Origin: Pseudomonadota bacterium
GTDB lineage: Bacteria; Pseudomonadota; Alphaproteobacteria; Caulobacterales; Caulobacteraceae
DNA: 45,948 bases
Reading direction: 5' to 3'
NCBI GenBank assembly: GCA_963205025.1
Contig: CAUJHO010000094.1
Span: 1-45,948 of the forward strand
The notes below the pieces were generated by a model. The model searched no databases. It had not been told where the DNA came from and saw nothing but the letters and a program-made list of their open reading frames with translations. Both the position numbers and the translations under genes were made by a program. Of the stretch, positions 45,472 to 45,948 are shown piece after piece. How positions within the stretch are numbered: position 1 is the first letter of the stretch; each line of letters opens with the position of its first letter.

Positions 45472-45948
45472 CGCAGCAGATCCGCAGGCTGGCTTTGCTT
45501 CAGCATGCCCAATGACAGGAAGCCGGACAGGATCGCGATGACCATCAACAGGCTGGCGACCGCGATACACATCGGCAGCGGAAAGGCCATGGGCAGGCCG
45601 AACGCGCCGGCCAGCAGGCTGATCAGCCAGGTCAGCAGGAACGATGCCCCGATTCCGACCACCCCGACCCAGAAGCTGAGTTCGACGATGATCCGGCGCA
45701 ACGACCCCATGCCGACGCCCAGCGCCCGAAGCGAGGCGAACTCTTTGATATTGGCCAGGATGGCACCGCGCAGAGTCTGCCAGGTGATGGCGATGCCGAT
45801 CAGGCCGCCGAGGAAAACGGAGAATCCCAGCATCACCACGATGATGCCTTCCTCGAACATGCTCGATTCATTGGCCTTTGACAGCTCGGGCCGGGTCCAG
45901 GCGCGGTACTGGTCAGTGGCCGTGGCATTCAACTGGGCCACCACATGT
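45468..45948 (-). CDS. FtsX-type ABC permease, C-terminal part (5'-truncated by window)
   Basis: The last 160 residues or so of a DevC/MacB-type permease. The frame is open to the window edge and the GTG at 45944 is not its true start. Three membrane helices are visible: GFSVFLGGLIGIAITWQTL, the WVGVVGIGASFLLTWLISLL region, and the last near LLMVIAILSGFLSLGML. NIKEFASLRALGVGMGSLRRII between the first two is the typical FtsX cytoplasmic loop, and the end KQSQPADLLR is the family C-terminus. Its stop overlaps the ATPase start by four bases. Confidence 0.9.
   Translation of the reverse strand, partial: HVVAQLNATATDQYRAWTRPELSKANESSMFEEGIIVVMLGFSVFLGGLIGIAITWQTLRGAILANIKEFASLRALGVGMGSLRRIIVELSFWVGVVGIGASFLLTWLISLLAGAFGLPMAFPLPMCIAVASLLMVIAILSGFLSLGMLKQSQPADLLR

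Noticed and set aside
1..45948. Mobile elements, CRISPR arrays, tRNA or rRNA genes
   Set aside because: No transposase, integrase other than XerC, regularly spaced repeats, or cloverleaf-like sequence was recognised by reading; a covariance-model scan was not possible here.

Overview
This is a GC-rich alphaproteobacterial chromosome segment. Caulobacteraceae is most likely, with Brevundimonas the best guess. The clues are the large NAD-type glutamate dehydrogenase, a DUF1134/EipA envelope protein, DUF484 next to xerC, DUF3617 and extensin-C proteins, many ATGA-type overlaps and a very strong GC3 bias. That bias creates long but meaningless antisense reading frames. The genus is inferred from gene style, not proven. 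I see no tRNA, rRNA, insertion sequence, prophage or CRISPR array. The window cuts one gene at each end.

Layout. 1-10.1 kb: amino-acid catabolism on the + strand. The 3' part of gdhB is followed by a Usp-family protein, a fused 5-oxoprolinase, an MscS channel and a threonine aldolase. 10.2-18.9 kb: an ATM1-type ABC exporter converges on priA. Divergent from priA runs transaldolase, DUF484 and xerC, then an exported double aspartic protease; lpdA lies on the minus strand. 19-22.9 kb: an exported SRPBCC protein and murI (minus), then an exported M3 peptidase (+). A telomere-like inverted repeat separates this peptidase from a Smr-domain gene. 22.9-24.6 kb: a small minus-strand module made of a 38-aa membrane protein, a DUF2975 membrane protein and an XRE regulator. 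It is preceded by an AT-rich block of nested palindromes over a likely promoter. 24.6-30.5 kb: rdgB-hemW, a tandem pair of paralogous Cys-motif proteins, rsmI-yraN, gshB and DUF3617.

30.5-37.4 kb: rpmB with a clear promoter and terminator, a serine hydrolase, an extensin-C protein, a Kv-type channel, an MFS exporter, rpmI-rplT with a structured leader and a strong terminator, a polysaccharide deacetylase and dodecin. 37.4-41.9 kb: pheS, an unknown gene, pheT and a UPF0114 protein in one tight operon. 41.9-45.9 kb: rmlA, an EipA homologue and, on the minus strand, an FtsX-type permease, an ABC ATPase and an HlyD subunit (DevBCA-like exporter) running off the end.

How it fits together. Most genes are housekeeping: translation (L28, L35, L20, PheRS, RsmI), genome care (PriA, XerC, RdgB) and envelope functions (MurI, deacetylase, EipA, M3 peptidase, RmlA, exporters). 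5-oxoprolinase feeds glutamate to GdhB. The least explained parts are the operator-controlled small-membrane-protein/DUF2975/XRE module, the orphan gene inside pheST, the paralogous Cys-motif pair, and several non-coding structures.
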